Positions 52,635 through 61,303 are shown, counted from the stretch's first letter. The stretch: DNA of 64,000 bases from Paenibacillus glycinis (GCF_009909185.1 NZ_JAAAMV010000005.1:124001-188000), one strand, 5' to 3'. Program-made: numbers and translations. Notes: generated from the sequence alone by a model not told the origin.

Positions 52635-53787
52635 CCGAAACCATTGGCGCCAAGCCGTCTTCCGCACGCTGGGGCTGGCCGGGATCGCCGCCCTGATCGC
52701 CGTGTCTTTTCTGGGCATCGGCGATTGGTACATGCGCTCCTTGGGCGAGAACAAAACGATCGTGCTGGATCCGTCGTTGTTTCCGGCGGCGCCGGATACC
52801 GGCTTTCGCATCGACGGCGTCCTGAAGCGAGCGCTCTCCGACGGCGCGACGAGCGTGCTGCCGCTCGGCAACGACCGTCTGCTCGCGGTTACCGAGGATC
52901 TCCGGAAGGACGACGTGCTGACGAGCAGCCTGGCGGTGTTCGACGTGACCGCCGGCCGCTCCGAGACGATCCTGACCGATACCAGTCTGCGCAGCTACGC
53001 CCTCTCGCCGGATAAATCGACGCTGGTCTACCATACGGGCTTCGAAGCGGATAACAAAACGGTATGGTACGATTTGAAGAACATGCGGGAGAAGGATAGC
53101 CGATTGAACTATGATGAGAGCTGGGAAGCGTGGCGGTACATGGTCGACGACGATCGCGCGCTCGAAGTCGACGGCCAGAAAGTCGTGCTGCGGGATCTGC
53201 GCGGCGGGCAGCCCGACCGCGTCGTCGTCACGATGTCCGATCTCGATCTTTATCTGAACGGCGGCAAGAAAAACGCAGGGTACCTATCGGGAAAGCCGCT
53301 CGCGCTGGTGCCGTCCTCGGATTTCAAGCGCGTCTACATGCAATACTTCCGCCCCGATCTCAAGCAAAGCGTCTTTCTGTCCGTTGACGCAACGTCGGGC
53401 GACATCGCTTGGGCAGGCGCGGGAGAAATTCAAGCCTTCGCCCCGCTGCGGAACGGCGGCCTGCTGCTCGCCGGCAGCATCGACGGGGTTGAGGGGCTGT
53501 ACGGCGCCGATGGCAGCCGGAAGCCCGTACTGCTGGCCGAGGGGACGTATACCAAGCTGGCGGTCAATCCCGCCCGGGACGTGATCGCCTACGTGAAAAC
53601 GGACAGCGACGGCCATCAGAATGTCATGGTCGGCCGGCTAAGCGGCAATGAATTGACGGACGAATTCAACGTCTATTACGTGCCGAACTTTGTCCGCAGC
53701 CTCGATTGGAGCCCGGAGGGAGAGATGCTGTTCGGCGTTACCGAGGGCGTCGGCGGGAGCGAGGTGTACCGCTTCGAGCTGCATTGA
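52627..53787 (+). CDS. Membrane-anchored beta-propeller-like protein, possible CTG start
   Basis: About 386 residues; family not recognised beyond WD40/TolB-like repeats such as SLRSYALSPDKSTLVY and VRSLDWSPEGEMLFG. In frame, a basic N-terminus and membrane helix (NRNHWRQAVFR then TLGLAGIAALIAVSFLGIG) precede the first standard start, a GTG at 52702 that would cut the helix and has no ribosome site. GGGAGG stands 9 nt before a CTG at 52627, so a CTG start overlapping the kinase stop is proposed. It probably acts outside the membrane as a sensor or accessory for the two-component system. Confidence 0.72.
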   Translation: MLNRNHWRQAVFRTLGLAGIAALIAVSFLGIGDWYMRSLGENKTIVLDPSLFPAAPDTGFRIDGVLKRALSDGATSVLPLGNDRLLAVTEDLRKDDVLTSSLAVFDVTAGRSETILTDTSLRSYALSPDKSTLVYHTGFEADNKTVWYDLKNMREKDSRLNYDESWEAWRYMVDDDRALEVDGQKVVLRDLRGGQPDRVVVTMSDLDLYLNGGKKNAGYLSGKPLALVPSSDFKRVYMQYFRPDLKQSVFLSVDATSGDIAWAGAGEIQAFAPLRNGGLLLAGSIDGVEGLYGADGSRKPVLLAEGTYTKLAVNPARDVIAYVKTDSDGHQNVMVGRLSGNELTDEFNVYYVPNFVRSLDWSPEGEMLFGVTEGVGGSEVYRFELH

Positions 53788-53952
53788 GCCATGGCTGCGA
53801 TTGACTGCCAACGCGAATCGCTCCGCCCCGTACGATAAGTGACGCACGCGGTACGGAAGAAGATGCTGCAATCGAAGCGAACCGCGGCTGCGGGGCGTTC
53901 GCCGCCCGTCGGCAAGCTGAAGCGCGCCGCGATAACCAATCGTATCCGCAAC

Positions 53953-53986
53953 AAAAAACCCCCGCCAGCGAAGCTGACGGGGGTTT
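53953..53986 (-). terminator. Intrinsic terminator downstream of tRNA-Lys
   Basis: AACCCCCGYCAGC/GCTGRCGGGGGTTT stem with a short GAA/TTC loop is followed by TTTTTT on the minus strand, 14 bp past the tRNA 3' end. It may also stop plus-strand reading from the propeller gene. Confidence 0.85.
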
Positions 53987-53999
53987 GTAAAACTTCCTA

Positions 54000-54071
54000 T
54001 AGGCCCGGTGGGGGTCGAACCCACAACCTACCGGTTAAGAGCCGGTTGCTCTGCCATTGAGCTACGGACCT
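54000..54071 (-). tRNA. tRNA-Lys (anticodon CTT)
   Basis: Full cloverleaf on the minus strand: 7-bp acceptor AGGTCCG/CGGGCCT with one G-U pair, D-stem GCTC/GAGC, anticodon stem ACCGG/CCGGT with loop CTCTTAA (anticodon CTT), T-arm GTGGG-TTCGACC-CCCAC, discriminator A. CCA is not encoded. A terminator follows. Confidence 0.93.
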
Positions 54072-54219
54072 GCAATAAATTAGATTATACAACATGCTTG
54101 GACGAATTTCAACCCGTAAGTTGTACGCCGGAGCAATTCGCCTTGCGTGCGTCACCCGGCGCGCGTTATGGCATGGATAGTGCCCGCATCAAGACGCAGC
54201 ACGATAGCGCCGGAACAGC

Positions 54220-54249
54220 AAAAATCCACAACCGTACGCGGCTGTGGAT
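54220..54249 (-). terminator. Intrinsic terminator downstream of the ydjO-like gene
   Basis: ATCCACAGCCG/CGGTTGTGGAT with a 4-nt loop is followed by TTTTT on the minus strand, about 125 bp after the ydjO-like stop. Nothing else is seen in 54072-54373. Confidence 0.75.
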
Positions 54250-54373
54250 GTGAGTTGGGCGTATGAACGGGCAAGCACGCCCTGTCCGAAAATAGCGCTC
54301 GGGCGAGCTTTACCTGCAGCCGGCTGCGACCTGGCATTCGCGGCCATCCAACCGGGCCATGCCCCGCACGGAT

Positions 54374-54610
54374 CTAGGTGTCCGTCTTCATGTTCTTCAG
54401 GGCGGCTTTCAGGTCGTGCTTGGAATCCAGCAAGATCGGGAGCTCCTTCATGCTATGGACCATCGGAGATTTGCATTGCGTGCAAGTTGGAACGTCTTCA
54501 AATGAATAATTCTTCCTCATCCAACCGTTGCAGCCTTCCTTCGTGCACGACCAGATGGCGGTCATTTCGTTCGGATAATCCTCTGCGGGCCGCTTTCGAG
54601 AAAAATACAT
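54374..54610 (-). CDS. YdjO-like cold-inducible small zinc-ribbon protein
   Basis: 78 residues with two Cys pairs (SCTKEGC and CTQC) around NGWMRKNYSFEDVPT, matching the YdjO family of cold-inducible proteins whose function is unknown. The ATG at 54610 gives the family-typical start MYFSRKR; GGGAGG lies about 11 nt upstream. An extended -10 promoter is present further upstream. Confidence 0.82.
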   Translation of the reverse strand: MYFSRKRPAEDYPNEMTAIWSCTKEGCNGWMRKNYSFEDVPTCTQCKSPMVHSMKELPILLDSKHDLKAALKNMKTDT

Positions 54611-54718
54611 AGGCAAGTCGTCCTCCCTTGTGTGAACCTCATAAAAAAAGCCACATCGCAAAAAGGTAGCATCGCAACCCTTCAGTATGTGACATTACGT
54701 CTCCTATACGAGGTCTTC

Positions 54719-54727
54719 ATTATACCA
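54719..54727 (-). promoter_or_regulatory. Extended -10 promoter element of the ydjO-like gene
   Basis: TGGTATAAT on the minus strand, about 110 bp before the ATG; the -35 hexamer (TTCGCT) is weak, as is common with extended -10 boxes. Confidence 0.5.
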
Positions 54728-54787
54728 CAGTTTTCCGCAATTAGCGAACCCATATTTTGGAAGACCTGCATGGACAGCCATTTCCCG

Positions 54788-55015
54788 CTATTCCCGGGCG
54801 AGAATTTCGTCGATCTCGCTTTTCAACAGCAGGTACCGATGGACGTTTCGCATGATCGACACCTTGGTGAGCTTGTTTTTCTCCACGTAAACCTTCATGT
54901 TATCCTTCGAGAGGCCCAGCATTAATCCCGCTTCCGTCACGGTTAATACGACCTCGTTGCTAGTGGCGTTGAACGTTTCCTTGGCCTTTAGATTCCAATC
55001 GTTAAAGCGCTGCAT
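54788..55015 (-). CDS. Small excisionase-type helix-turn-helix protein
   Basis: 75 residues with a MerR/excisionase-like winged helix: VVLTVTEAGLMLGLSKDNMK, VYVEKNKL, then MRNVHRYLLLKSEIDEIL. GAGG lies 9 nt before the ATG. It stands alone with its own extended -10 promoter. It could be a small regulator, or a leftover of a mobile element near the phage-like region; no integrase is in view. Confidence 0.72.
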   Translation of the reverse strand: MQRFNDWNLKAKETFNATSNEVVLTVTEAGLMLGLSKDNMKVYVEKNKLTKVSIMRNVHRYLLLKSEIDEILARE

Positions 55016-55056
55016 AGACGGTAACCTCTTCCGTTTCGATTTGCTCCTATCCGCCC

Positions 55057-55065
55057 ATTATACCA
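55057..55065 (-). promoter_or_regulatory. Extended -10 promoter element of the excisionase-like gene
   Basis: TGGTATAAT on the minus strand, 42 bp before the ATG at 55015, with a weak TTCTGT at -35 (17-bp spacing). Confidence 0.5.
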
Positions 55066-55121
55066 TGAACTTGCCGGATACAGAAAACAAACCGTGGCGG
55101 GAATCATTCCTGGGCAGCGCT

Positions 55122-55517
55122 TCAACGCCTCTGCTTCGTCAAAAAGACATGCTCTTTCTTGAGCCTCGCCTTCTCCCGGTCCTGCTCGATGTCGTCCTTC
55201 AGCCTCATTAAGCACGTTAAACACAGCTTGCCCTGACGGATCGGCGCCGCGCACAGGTCGCACGCATCGGCCAAATTCGGATAATCGTACAGCCTGAGTC
55301 TGCCCCGGCGGATTAGCGCCCGTATTCTGGCTTCCGGAATCGCCGTCAACTCGGCCGTTTCCGCGTTGCTTAGCTGGCGGTCGTTCTTCAACGCGCGTTC
55401 GATCGCGATGATCTGTCCGTCTTCTTCGGCCGAGCACTGCATGCACATATTGCGCAGATTTTTCTGAAACACTTTGCCGCAACCGGGACAATGGGCCACC
55501 GGGAGTTCTTTGGACAT
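55122..55517 (-). CDS. yvyF: YvyF-family (flagellar operon-type) zinc-binding protein
   Basis: 131 residues with an N-terminal zinc ribbon (CPGCGKVFQKNLRNMCMQC), a helix-turn-helix-like middle (LTAIPEARIRALIRRGRLRL) and a second Cys cluster (CDLCAAPIRQGKLCLTC). This matches YvyF, which in Bacillus lies beside flgM in the late flagellar cluster. Here no flagellar gene is adjacent; it sits between small genes and the phage-like cluster. Confidence 0.82.
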   Translation of the reverse strand: MSKELPVAHCPGCGKVFQKNLRNMCMQCSAEEDGQIIAIERALKNDRQLSNAETAELTAIPEARIRALIRRGRLRLYDYPNLADACDLCAAPIRQGKLCLTCLMRLKDDIEQDREKARLKKEHVFLTKQRR

Positions 55518-55598
55518 CTATTTTACCTCGCTAATCATCGTTCTAATGGACTAATCATAGCATGGGGCGGATAAATATTCACTTCAAATTCTTCCAAA

Positions 55599-56543
55599 TC
55601 AGGCGTTGGTCGCGAAGGGGGCGAGAGAGAAATAAACCTTCTTCGTTTCATTGTCCCATGTCGCCTTTCCGTCCAGCAGCTCCGCGGCGGAGCGAACGCC
55701 GAGGTAGGTTACGCCGTCAATTAGCTTGAAGTTGGTTACGATCCTGCCTGCCACATAGGGAGTCGCTTCCGCCGCTTTCCACTCGACCGGCACGCCGAGC
55801 GCGTCGCCCAGTTGGCGAAGGGGCAGATAGACGCGGCCTTCGATGAGTCGACCGTATGCTGCCAGCTTGCCGTTGACGATGATTTTGACGTTGTTCGCCT
55901 GGTTCGCCGGATGCGGCGCGGTTCTAGCTGCATAGGCATCGAAGAACGCCTGCTCCATTGCGTTGATGTCTACATCCCCGGAGATGCCCTTTATATGACC
56001 GTTCGAGGTGAATTGGAACACGCTCCATGCACTCCACGTGGCGTTCGCCATGGGCTGTTCGACGCCATAATGCGCCACCCAGAGCGGCCAGGCTGCGAGC
56101 GGCTTGCCAAGATAGGTTTTGGCGAAGCTGGCTCCGGTGTAAATCATCGTCGGATGTCCCGTCAATCGCTCGACCTCCTCCAGCCAGGCGATGCACCATG
56201 CGGTCAGCTTGTCCGCGCCGATGACGCCGGCCGCGCCTTCGACGTCCAGTACATGGGGGAAGTCGGGTGCTTGGCCCGCCCGCACGACGCTTGCGAAAAA
56301 AGTTGCTTCGGCAACAGCTTCGCTGCGCTCCGGATGCGCATAGTGGTAGAACCCGACTGTCAATCCCGCTTTCTTGGCTCCAGCCGCATTGGCCGCAAAC
56401 TTTGCGTCCGTGACCCCGATGCCTTCGGAGACTTTGATAAACGCCCCGTGCACCCCATCGGCCTGCACGGCTGCCCAGTCGATCTCGCCCTGGTGGTGCG
56501 AGACGTCAATGATTTTTCGGTTGCCCGGTCGTTTGGCCTGCAT
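55599..56543 (-). CDS. GH25 muramidase (phage-type endolysin) with C-terminal wall-binding-like domain
   Basis: 314 residues. GH25 domain (about 8-200) with KIIDVSHHQGEIDW (catalytic Asp), VGFYHYAHP, HVLDVEGAAG (Asp and Glu) and DVDINAM. The C-terminal part (about 220-310, VKIIVNGKLAAYGRLIEGRVYLPLR) resembles copper-amine-oxidase-N/stalk-type domains. GAAAGGGGAGG precedes the ATG. It overlaps the holin gene by 38 bp and forms the lysis module. No signal peptide, consistent with holin-dependent release. Confidence 0.9.
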   Translation of the reverse strand: MQAKRPGNRKIIDVSHHQGEIDWAAVQADGVHGAFIKVSEGIGVTDAKFAANAAGAKKAGLTVGFYHYAHPERSEAVAEATFFASVVRAGQAPDFPHVLDVEGAAGVIGADKLTAWCIAWLEEVERLTGHPTMIYTGASFAKTYLGKPLAAWPLWVAHYGVEQPMANATWSAWSVFQFTSNGHIKGISGDVDINAMEQAFFDAYAARTAPHPANQANNVKIIVNGKLAAYGRLIEGRVYLPLRQLGDALGVPVEWKAAEATPYVAGRIVTNFKLIDGVTYLGVRSAAELLDGKATWDNETKKVYFSLAPFATNA

Positions 56544-56997
56544 CGGTACCCTCCCCTTTCTCTCCCAACTGCTCCAGCAGATCGCGGATCGCTTGCGGCA
56601 GCGGCACGCCGATCACGCCCAGGTTCTCAATGATCGAGAGCCCTTCGCGTCCGCCGTAGAAATAAATCGCCGTCGTACGAAAAATCGGCACTCCCGGTTG
56701 GAGCCAATCGTCCAGCAGCGAAGCGAGACCGATGACGAAGAGGCATACCATTTTGCGAATGCCGCCCCAGTACATCACTTCGCTATTCAGCTTCTTCAGC
56801 CGAATCGCGCCCAGCACCCCGGTCACGTAATCGGCAAGCATGAGGACGAGCAGCACCTGAAGCGCCTTGTCCCAACCGCCGAGCCAGCTGGTGATGCATA
56901 CGCCGACGGAAGCGGCGGCCGAGCCCCAGATGGTTCCCTTGCCTCCGCCCACGGCCGTCGAGGTGACGATCAGCATGAATTCTTTGAATTGATTCAT
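56506..56997 (-). CDS. Phage holin (phi LC3/Cph1-like, Phage_holin_4 type)
   Basis: 163 residues with three or four membrane helices (ALQVLLVLMLADYVTGVLGA, GIRKMVCLFVIGLASLL) and the family pattern ADYVTG...K followed by RTTAIYFYGGREGLSIIENLG. AAAGGAGG lies 9 nt before the ATG at 56997. It forms membrane lesions that release the GH25 lysin encoded immediately downstream. A terminator separates it from the tail genes upstream. Confidence 0.88.
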   Translation of the reverse strand: MNQFKEFMLIVTSTAVGGGKGTIWGSAAASVGVCITSWLGGWDKALQVLLVLMLADYVTGVLGAIRLKKLNSEVMYWGGIRKMVCLFVIGLASLLDDWLQPGVPIFRTTAIYFYGGREGLSIIENLGVIGVPLPQAIRDLLEQLGEKGEGTDAGQTTGQPKNH

Positions 56998-57022
56998 GGA
57001 TTTTTCCTCCTTTTGGATAGTG

Positions 57023-57049
57023 AAAAAGCCTCGCTGTGCGCGAGGCTTT
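57023..57049 (-). terminator. Intrinsic terminator between tail and lysis genes
   Basis: AAAGCCTCGC/GCGAGGCTTT with a 5-nt loop followed by TTTTT on the minus strand, just upstream of the holin ribosome site. Lysis genes must rely on read-through, antitermination or a promoter in this gap. Confidence 0.8.
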
Positions 57050-57079
57050 AGTTGACTTGCAATTGACTTGAGTTTTGCG

Positions 57080-57268
57080 TTAAACCGAAAGTTCGGTAGG
57101 TGGAGCGAAATCGGGCCGTTTGACGTAGATTTCATTACGAACCAGTTCACGATTGACTTCGGTCAAATTATAGCTGTCGACGATTAAATCAATATCGCCT
57201 TCATTTGCTGTAACACAGGTAATGCATGCATTGGCTACGATTCGGATTAGTTGCATTGACTTTGCCAC
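57080..57268 (-). CDS. Small phage-cluster protein, unknown function
   Basis: 62 residues, not recognised. It occupies the position of xkdX-type genes in PBSX. The start is a GTG with AGGAGGTG 8 nt upstream. It begins with a hydrophobic, Cys-containing stretch (LIRIVANACITCVTANEGDI) and ends in a polar tail. Codon use is AT-richer than the upstream tail genes. Confidence 0.6.
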   Translation of the reverse strand: MAKSMQLIRIVANACITCVTANEGDIDLIVDSYNLTEVNRELVRNEIYVKRPDFAPPTELSV

Positions 57269-57270
57269 GA

Positions 57271-57600
57271 TTATTCACCTCCTAATACAAGGATGTCGGC
57301 AAGCACAAGTTCGATGTCCGATAACCGAGAATTCAAATTAACATTATCCAGCTTTAATTGTTCGACCAACTCTTGCTCCGGTGATGACCTAGGCGATGTT
57401 GGCTCCAAAGGTCTATTAACAAGGTACAAACCCTGCCTGGAGTTGAACATGAGAATCTTATCAGCTGGATATGATCTGAAATCGTCTGGTACCTCCTTAA
57501 GCCATACCCATTCATCAGGATAATTTACGATTGCTTCATCTTCGGGCGTTAAAGTTTCATGAAATCCTGTTACAACCCCGCACGATAAAAATACTATCAT
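57271..57600 (-). CDS. XkdW-like phage tail-associated protein
   Basis: 109 residues with LTPEDEAIVNYPDEWVWLKEVPDD, resembling small XkdW-type proteins encoded after tail fibres, and a C-terminal coiled coil (LVEQLKLDNVNLNSRLSDIE). Its start overlaps the last base of the fibre stop. A fibre chaperone or accessory role is likely. AT-rich like the fibre tip. Confidence 0.65.
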   Translation of the reverse strand: MIVFLSCGVVTGFHETLTPEDEAIVNYPDEWVWLKEVPDDFRSYPADKILMFNSRQGLYLVNRPLEPTSPRSSPEQELVEQLKLDNVNLNSRLSDIELVLADILVLGGE

Positions 57601-59651
57601 TAGCCACTCGCCACCTTCGTGTATTTGATCTGGAAATTCTTTATAGTAGCGGGGCCATTCTGGCCTGAGTTAGCTACGCCGTGAAGAAAGAAGTAAATAG
57701 TTACACCAGCGAATACCGCCAGCATTCCGACTGCTGTGGCGGAGGCTGTACCGCTCACTACAGAACCTGCGCTGCCTGGAACCGTGTAAGTATAAATTGA
57801 TCCATTGAAGGAACTAATTAATGTGCCTACCGGAGAAAAAAGGTTGACTTGAGGCTGTTGCGAGTCTTCACTGTAAGTAGACATTAAGGGCATTCCCGCT
57901 AGATTTCCAAAGGTTTGTCTGCCCCAAATCATAGACCCCGCGACTAGGCTTGCGACCTGACCGTTTGTAATAGTAAGATCAGCTTGTACGTTTATAAACC
58001 CGTCATATGAGGGAGTCCAGGTATATACAAGATAGTTGCTCCCAGTCCCAGCCTGTACTGGTGTAAAACTTCTCTGTACAGTGTCAATATATTGAATATT
58101 ATTGGATTGTGCATAAGTGAAATTTCCGTTCACTGGTATCCACCCCATTCCGTCATATACTTCGAGCATTCCGTTATTTAACCTTGTGCTAATAACATCC
58201 GTAATACCGTACCCCGCCAAAGTCGTCGGCTTGCTCGCGATCTCCGAAAACGCCACGCTTCCCCATGCCGCACTTCCCGCCGTTGACCCTGCCTTGAGTA
58301 CCTTACCGTTACTTGACGTACTCGTTGCGGGAACGTGAAGATTCCCGTCGCCCGATGGATGCACATAGTTATTAGCCCCCGCCGCTATCCCGTCGAGCTT
58401 CGTCTTGTCCGACGCGGATGCAAAGCCTGCCGCAGTCTGCGTCGCGACCGCGTGCGCTGCTCCGCCGGTTCCGATATGCGTTGCCAAGTTAGACTGAACG
58501 GCGTCGACCGTATCCTTGCGCGCGATATCATCCGAGGCAGCCGGCGCAGCCACTTTTCCCCGGCCGGAGGCGTCGCGCAAAATAAGCCGATTTGCAGCAG
58601 CCTCTGCAGAAGGCGTAAGGCTTGTCCACACAGGCGTGAACTCCGTCCCCGCGGTTGTCTCCATGCTGCCTGTATCGAAATATTCAATCCCGTTAGAACC
58701 CGCGCGCAATCGGATCCCGCGCGCGCCCATCGTGGCGTGATCGTTGGAAAAATAATAATTATCCGGGTCTCCGGCATAGGCATTGTTGGCAAAGAGCGTA
58801 TAGCCGGTCGAGTTGGTCGAAACATCCCCCCACGTGCCGACGATCAGCTCTCTTGCGGTCGTTGAGACTTTCAACGGACCGGTCATCGTATCGCCGTTCA
58901 GCCTCACGGCGTTTTCCAACGTCGTCCTGGGCGCCGTGTACCAGTTGGACTTCCCGGTAATCCCCTTCATCATGTTGGCCAGCTTGCCCAACAACCTCGT
59001 CGGCGTATCCGAACCGGACGCAGCCGCAATCGTGTCATCGACGATGCGATTGCCGATAACAGTATCGGTTACGGCCCCAGGCGTTATCTGGGTCGCGCCG
59101 ACCGCTCCGTCCGCTATTTGGCCGCTTCCGACGGCTTTATCCGCAATCTTCGCCTGCGTAATCGCCTTGGCGGCAATTTGCGCGGAACCGACCGAGCCCG
59201 CCCCGCTCATCAGCGTAAATCCCAAGGGCGTCGTGCCGACGATCGCGACGCCCGTGCTCGACAGCCGCCATTCCGTCTTCGCGTTTACGGTACCTTCTCG
59301 GACGTAGACCGATAGGCCGCTCGCGAGTTTGGCCGACGTATCGGCATCCGCCGCCCTCGCCCATGCCCCGGAAGCCGCCACATAAATACCATTCTGCTCC
59401 CCCGCCGTTTGCCCAGCAACCAGCACCCGATCCCCAGCCTGCAGCACGACCCCATCCACCGACTGCAAGCCGGACAGCACAATATTCGACGTCGACGCCA
59501 CCCGCACGTCCGCGTTCCCCGCCTTCAAGCCGATCGCAGCGTCGATCTTATCCCAATTCTCGTTCAGCATGGTCTGGATATTGAACATTTCCTCGCCGTC
59601 CGTCGCCGGGTCTTTTTTCAATAAATTCAAAAACGTCGTAAATATCGACAT
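57600..59651 (-). CDS. Phage tail fibre / receptor-binding protein
   Basis: 683 residues. A conserved N-terminus (about 1-180, NIQTMLNENWDKIDAAIG then a GIYVA beta region) attaches to the baseplate. Then come repeated short units IAAKAITQAKIADKAVGSGQ-type (about 155-200), a middle beta region with MTGPLKVSTTARELIVG and HIGTGGAAHAVATQTAAG, and a C-terminal tip (about 490-683). The tip coding part (57600 to about 58190) is visibly more AT-rich than the rest, suggesting exchange of the receptor-binding end. Confidence 0.85.
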   Translation of the reverse strand: MSIFTTFLNLLKKDPATDGEEMFNIQTMLNENWDKIDAAIGLKAGNADVRVASTSNIVLSGLQSVDGVVLQAGDRVLVAGQTAGEQNGIYVAASGAWARAADADTSAKLASGLSVYVREGTVNAKTEWRLSSTGVAIVGTTPLGFTLMSGAGSVGSAQIAAKAITQAKIADKAVGSGQIADGAVGATQITPGAVTDTVIGNRIVDDTIAAASGSDTPTRLLGKLANMMKGITGKSNWYTAPRTTLENAVRLNGDTMTGPLKVSTTARELIVGTWGDVSTNSTGYTLFANNAYAGDPDNYYFSNDHATMGARGIRLRAGSNGIEYFDTGSMETTAGTEFTPVWTSLTPSAEAAANRLILRDASGRGKVAAPAASDDIARKDTVDAVQSNLATHIGTGGAAHAVATQTAAGFASASDKTKLDGIAAGANNYVHPSGDGNLHVPATSTSSNGKVLKAGSTAGSAAWGSVAFSEIASKPTTLAGYGITDVISTRLNNGMLEVYDGMGWIPVNGNFTYAQSNNIQYIDTVQRSFTPVQAGTGSNYLVYTWTPSYDGFINVQADLTITNGQVASLVAGSMIWGRQTFGNLAGMPLMSTYSEDSQQPQVNLFSPVGTLISSFNGSIYTYTVPGSAGSVVSGTASATAVGMLAVFAGVTIYFFLHGVANSGQNGPATIKNFQIKYTKVASG

Positions 59652-59666
59652 AACAGCCTCCTCCCG

Positions 59667-60233
59667 CTAACCCGCGAACGGCGCGAAGTCCGTCAACGGG
59701 TGAGCTTGTAATTGTTGTATGGTCATGGCCTGCGTCTCTTGCACGGACAGATAGCGATAAGAATAGGCAACGCCCAGATGAGAGGGCATGACCGCTTCCA
59801 GCGCGGTTTTCAAATCGTCAAGATTCGGCGGCAAGCCGAGCGTGCTGGCGAATCGAATCGTGAACGTGCTGCTCGGCGCATCGAACGCGATGTCTAGGTT
59901 GCCGTTGTCGTAGGCGCCGGCAACGGATTGGAGCAGCCTGCCCGAGAACTTGCCGAACCCGCGCGTCTTCGACCGGATCACCGACCGGCGCTGCTCGACC
60001 GGCTGTCCCGCCGGCGGCACGATGCCGAGTTCCGACTCCCAATCGCCCAGCCCCCACGTCGCCGTGCTGACGAAGCGTTGGCGGAATTGATCGGCGAGCT
60101 CGGCCCCCAGCCGGTCGAACTGTTCGCCCTCGGCTTGGACGATCGCGCGCATTTCCAGAATCGGCTCATAGAATCTTGGCAGCTCCTCCAGCAGTTCTTG
60201 GCCGGCTGCCGACGTTACCGGATATTCGCTCAT
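59667..60233 (-). CDS. YmfQ-like (DUF2313) baseplate protein
   Basis: 188 residues with the family opening LLEELPRFYEPILEMRAIVQ and the WESELGI and RRSVIRSKTRGFGKFS patterns. It links the baseplate to tail fibres in Mu/P2/PBSX-type phages. The ATG overlaps the baseplate J gene stop (ATGA). Confidence 0.85.
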   Translation of the reverse strand: MSEYPVTSAAGQELLEELPRFYEPILEMRAIVQAEGEQFDRLGAELADQFRQRFVSTATWGLGDWESELGIVPPAGQPVEQRRSVIRSKTRGFGKFSGRLLQSVAGAYDNGNLDIAFDAPSSTFTIRFASTLGLPPNLDDLKTALEAVMPSHLGVAYSYRYLSVQETQAMTIQQLQAHPLTDFAPFAG

Positions 60234-61300
60234 GTCAGCGTCACCGTCCCCTTGACGGCCACCGCGCCTTCCGCGACGGTCACGTTTGTCGTTCCGCCGT
60301 TGACGAGCAAGTTGGCATAATCGGCCACGCCCGCCGTATCCAGCAGCATCGTGCCGATGCGCGCATACTTGGGCCTCGGATCGTCGCCGTAGGCGATTCC
60401 CGCCAGGTATGAAGTAAGCGCGTCGCCGAAATCCGCGTCGACCTGGGCAGGCGTTCGCGATCCGCTTAAGGTGATGCTTGCCGTGACATTCACATTGACC
60501 GCGGGCGCCGCAACGACCGTCGTCAGCGCGCCGGCCGGCGCGGCCCCCTCGCCCATGCCTTCTCCGAGTCCCGTATCCGGATCGATGTAATCTTTGACGG
60601 CTTGGACGACTCCGGCCCCCGCCGAAGTTCGATCCGCGCCGAGCACATAGACCTTTACCGTATTCGGCCCGTTCCAGCACGGCACCACGTAGGCATCCCC
60701 GACGCCGGGCACCTCCAACGCCCAGTTCCGGTAGGCTGCCCGGTTGCCGCTCGTCGGCGGCGTCCGGACATGGGCGAAGAATCGCGTACGGAACGACTCG
60801 TCGCTCTCCTCGTCTTCGCCGGCGGCCAGCACGTCCCCGATCGCGGCGCTCGCCAGCTTGTCGACGTAATCCAGCGGCAGCAGCGTTCCCGCAGGGACAT
60901 TGCCCGCGGCTCCGGCGGTCTCGCAGACGAGCCTGAACCGGCCAACCCCAATTTGCCCGGCGGCAATAAAGTTCAGCCCCCCCGCCGAATAGCGGCTCTC
61001 AACCGGTACATCAAGCGGTGCGCCAGCCGCATCATAGAACAGCCCCAGCCGCACCGCGGCCGAAGCGGGCCTCGGATCGATGCCGAAATCCGCGCCGCGC
61101 AGCCGCAGCTCCTCCCCGCTGGACGTCTGCGCATGGGCAAGCCGGTTGCTACGGGCAAGCTCGGCATAAGCTTCCGCAAGCTTCTTCGCCGCCGGCGCAA
61201 GCGCGTCGTAAATAATGCTTCCTTCCCGCTTATCCGTGCCGGCGGGAACGCCGCTCAGCATTTCTTGCAGCATCGCTTCGAACGTGCGATCCTCGTACAT
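60230..61300 (-). CDS. xkdT: Baseplate J / gp47-family protein
   Basis: 356 residues: SYERTFEAML-type start (MYEDRTFEAMLQEMLSGVP), GSIIYDALAPAAKKLAEAY, and the conserved SDESFRTRFFAHVRTPPTSGN then WALEVPGVGDAYVVP block of Baseplate_J proteins. It forms a wedge of the contractile baseplate. It sits between DUF2634 and YmfQ-like genes, as in PBSX. Confidence 0.93.
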   Translation of the reverse strand: MYEDRTFEAMLQEMLSGVPAGTDKREGSIIYDALAPAAKKLAEAYAELARSNRLAHAQTSSGEELRLRGADFGIDPRPASAAVRLGLFYDAAGAPLDVPVESRYSAGGLNFIAAGQIGVGRFRLVCETAGAAGNVPAGTLLPLDYVDKLASAAIGDVLAAGEDEESDESFRTRFFAHVRTPPTSGNRAAYRNWALEVPGVGDAYVVPCWNGPNTVKVYVLGADRTSAGAGVVQAVKDYIDPDTGLGEGMGEGAAPAGALTTVVAAPAVNVNVTASITLSGSRTPAQVDADFGDALTSYLAGIAYGDDPRPKYARIGTMLLDTAGVADYANLLVNGGTTNVTVAEGAVAVKGTVTLT

Positions 61301-61303
61301 GCG

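Noticed and set aside
53800..54253. Short plus-strand frames around the tRNA
   Set aside because: They run antisense through tRNA-Lys and its terminator.
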